Shown here in pieces: positions 31,085 through 31,167 of a stretch of 31,167 bases of DNA (position 1 is its first letter; each line of letters begins with the position of its first letter). The translations under genes and the position numbers were made by a program. The DNA lies in the NCBI GenBank assembly GCA_910584735.1, contig CAJUBM010000017.1, forward strand, positions 1-31,167, given 5' to 3'. Under the pieces are notes generated by a model that saw only the letters and a program-made list of their open reading frames with translations, made no database searches and had not been told where the DNA came from. The stretch comes from an uncultured Muribaculaceae bacterium. GTDB lineage: Bacteria; Bacteroidota; Bacteroidia; Bacteroidales; Muribaculaceae.

Positions 31085-31167
31085 ATTACTTACGTTCATT
31101 TTTTATTACTTCTTATTAGTAGTGGTGCGATAAAAATCTTACCACTGTTATTAAAATATTAATATTT

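Noticed and set aside
31053..31146. Known riboswitch class in the right-edge leader
   Set aside because: Two simple stems only; no conserved aptamer core that I can recognise, and the downstream gene is outside the window.
1..31167. CRISPR array, prophage, insertion sequence with transposase, toxin-antitoxin or defence genes
   Set aside because: No repeated spacer structure and no matching protein motifs in any supported open frame.

Overview
The window reads as a chromosomal core segment of a Bacteroidota bacterium, order Bacteroidales and most plausibly a Muribaculaceae-like gut lineage (family level is inference). Support: repeated copies of the Bacteroidota -7 box TAnnTTTG, several with TTG/TTTG exactly 20 nt upstream; no Shine-Dalgarno dependence; an RprX/RprY-type two-component pair; Bacteroidota families such as DUF3127 and DUF6056-like; and a BspA-like leucine-rich repeat secretory protein. 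No phage, transposase, CRISPR array or plasmid gene is visible.

Layout. 1-53: 3'-truncated tRNA-Pro(UGG), minus strand. 262-8035: minus-strand housekeeping and metabolism: prs, a cytosolic GH13 alpha-amylase, a patatin phospholipase, menF-type isochorismate synthase, rimO and ftsY (overlapping genes), then a DUF3127 protein with its own promoter. 8020-14840: a compact minus-strand series, dCMP deaminase - S41 peptidase - 5-formyl-THF cyclo-ligase - ABC-F ATPase - DUF6056-like membrane protein - GNAT acetyltransferase. 14921-17742: divergently transcribed ispD-recG. 17757-17800: a long hairpin between the convergent recG and LRR genes. 17843-22564: LRR secretory protein, Tat-lipoprotein aldo/keto reductase with two [4Fe-4S] motifs and a DUF1893-like tail, and a NapH/NapG-like membrane polyferredoxin. 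A 184-bp imperfect inverted-repeat element sits between the last two. 22697-28386: glutamine synthetase family protein, type II NADH dehydrogenase, folC and two half-size chromate-transporter-family genes. 28492-30984: rprX-rprY on the plus strand. The last 180 bases hold a terminator-like hairpin, a new promoter box and a leader or small RNA starting with a 13-bp hairpin.

Most interesting: (1) the pair at 19044-22564. The polyferredoxin looks like NapH joined to NapG through an internal twin-arginine segment, and its neighbour is a Tat lipoprotein fusing an aldo/keto reductase, two [4Fe-4S] motifs and a DUF1893-like domain. Together they suggest a periplasmic electron-transfer route from the quinol pool, with menF and NDH-2 on the quinone side. 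(2) The inverted-repeat element immediately upstream of that reductase, whose end carries a TAnnTTTG box. (3) A DUF3127 protein ending in an SSB-like acidic tip. (4) TGTTAAW heptamers on a 19-nt register upstream of rprX. All functional statements come from reading motifs by eye; no database search was run.
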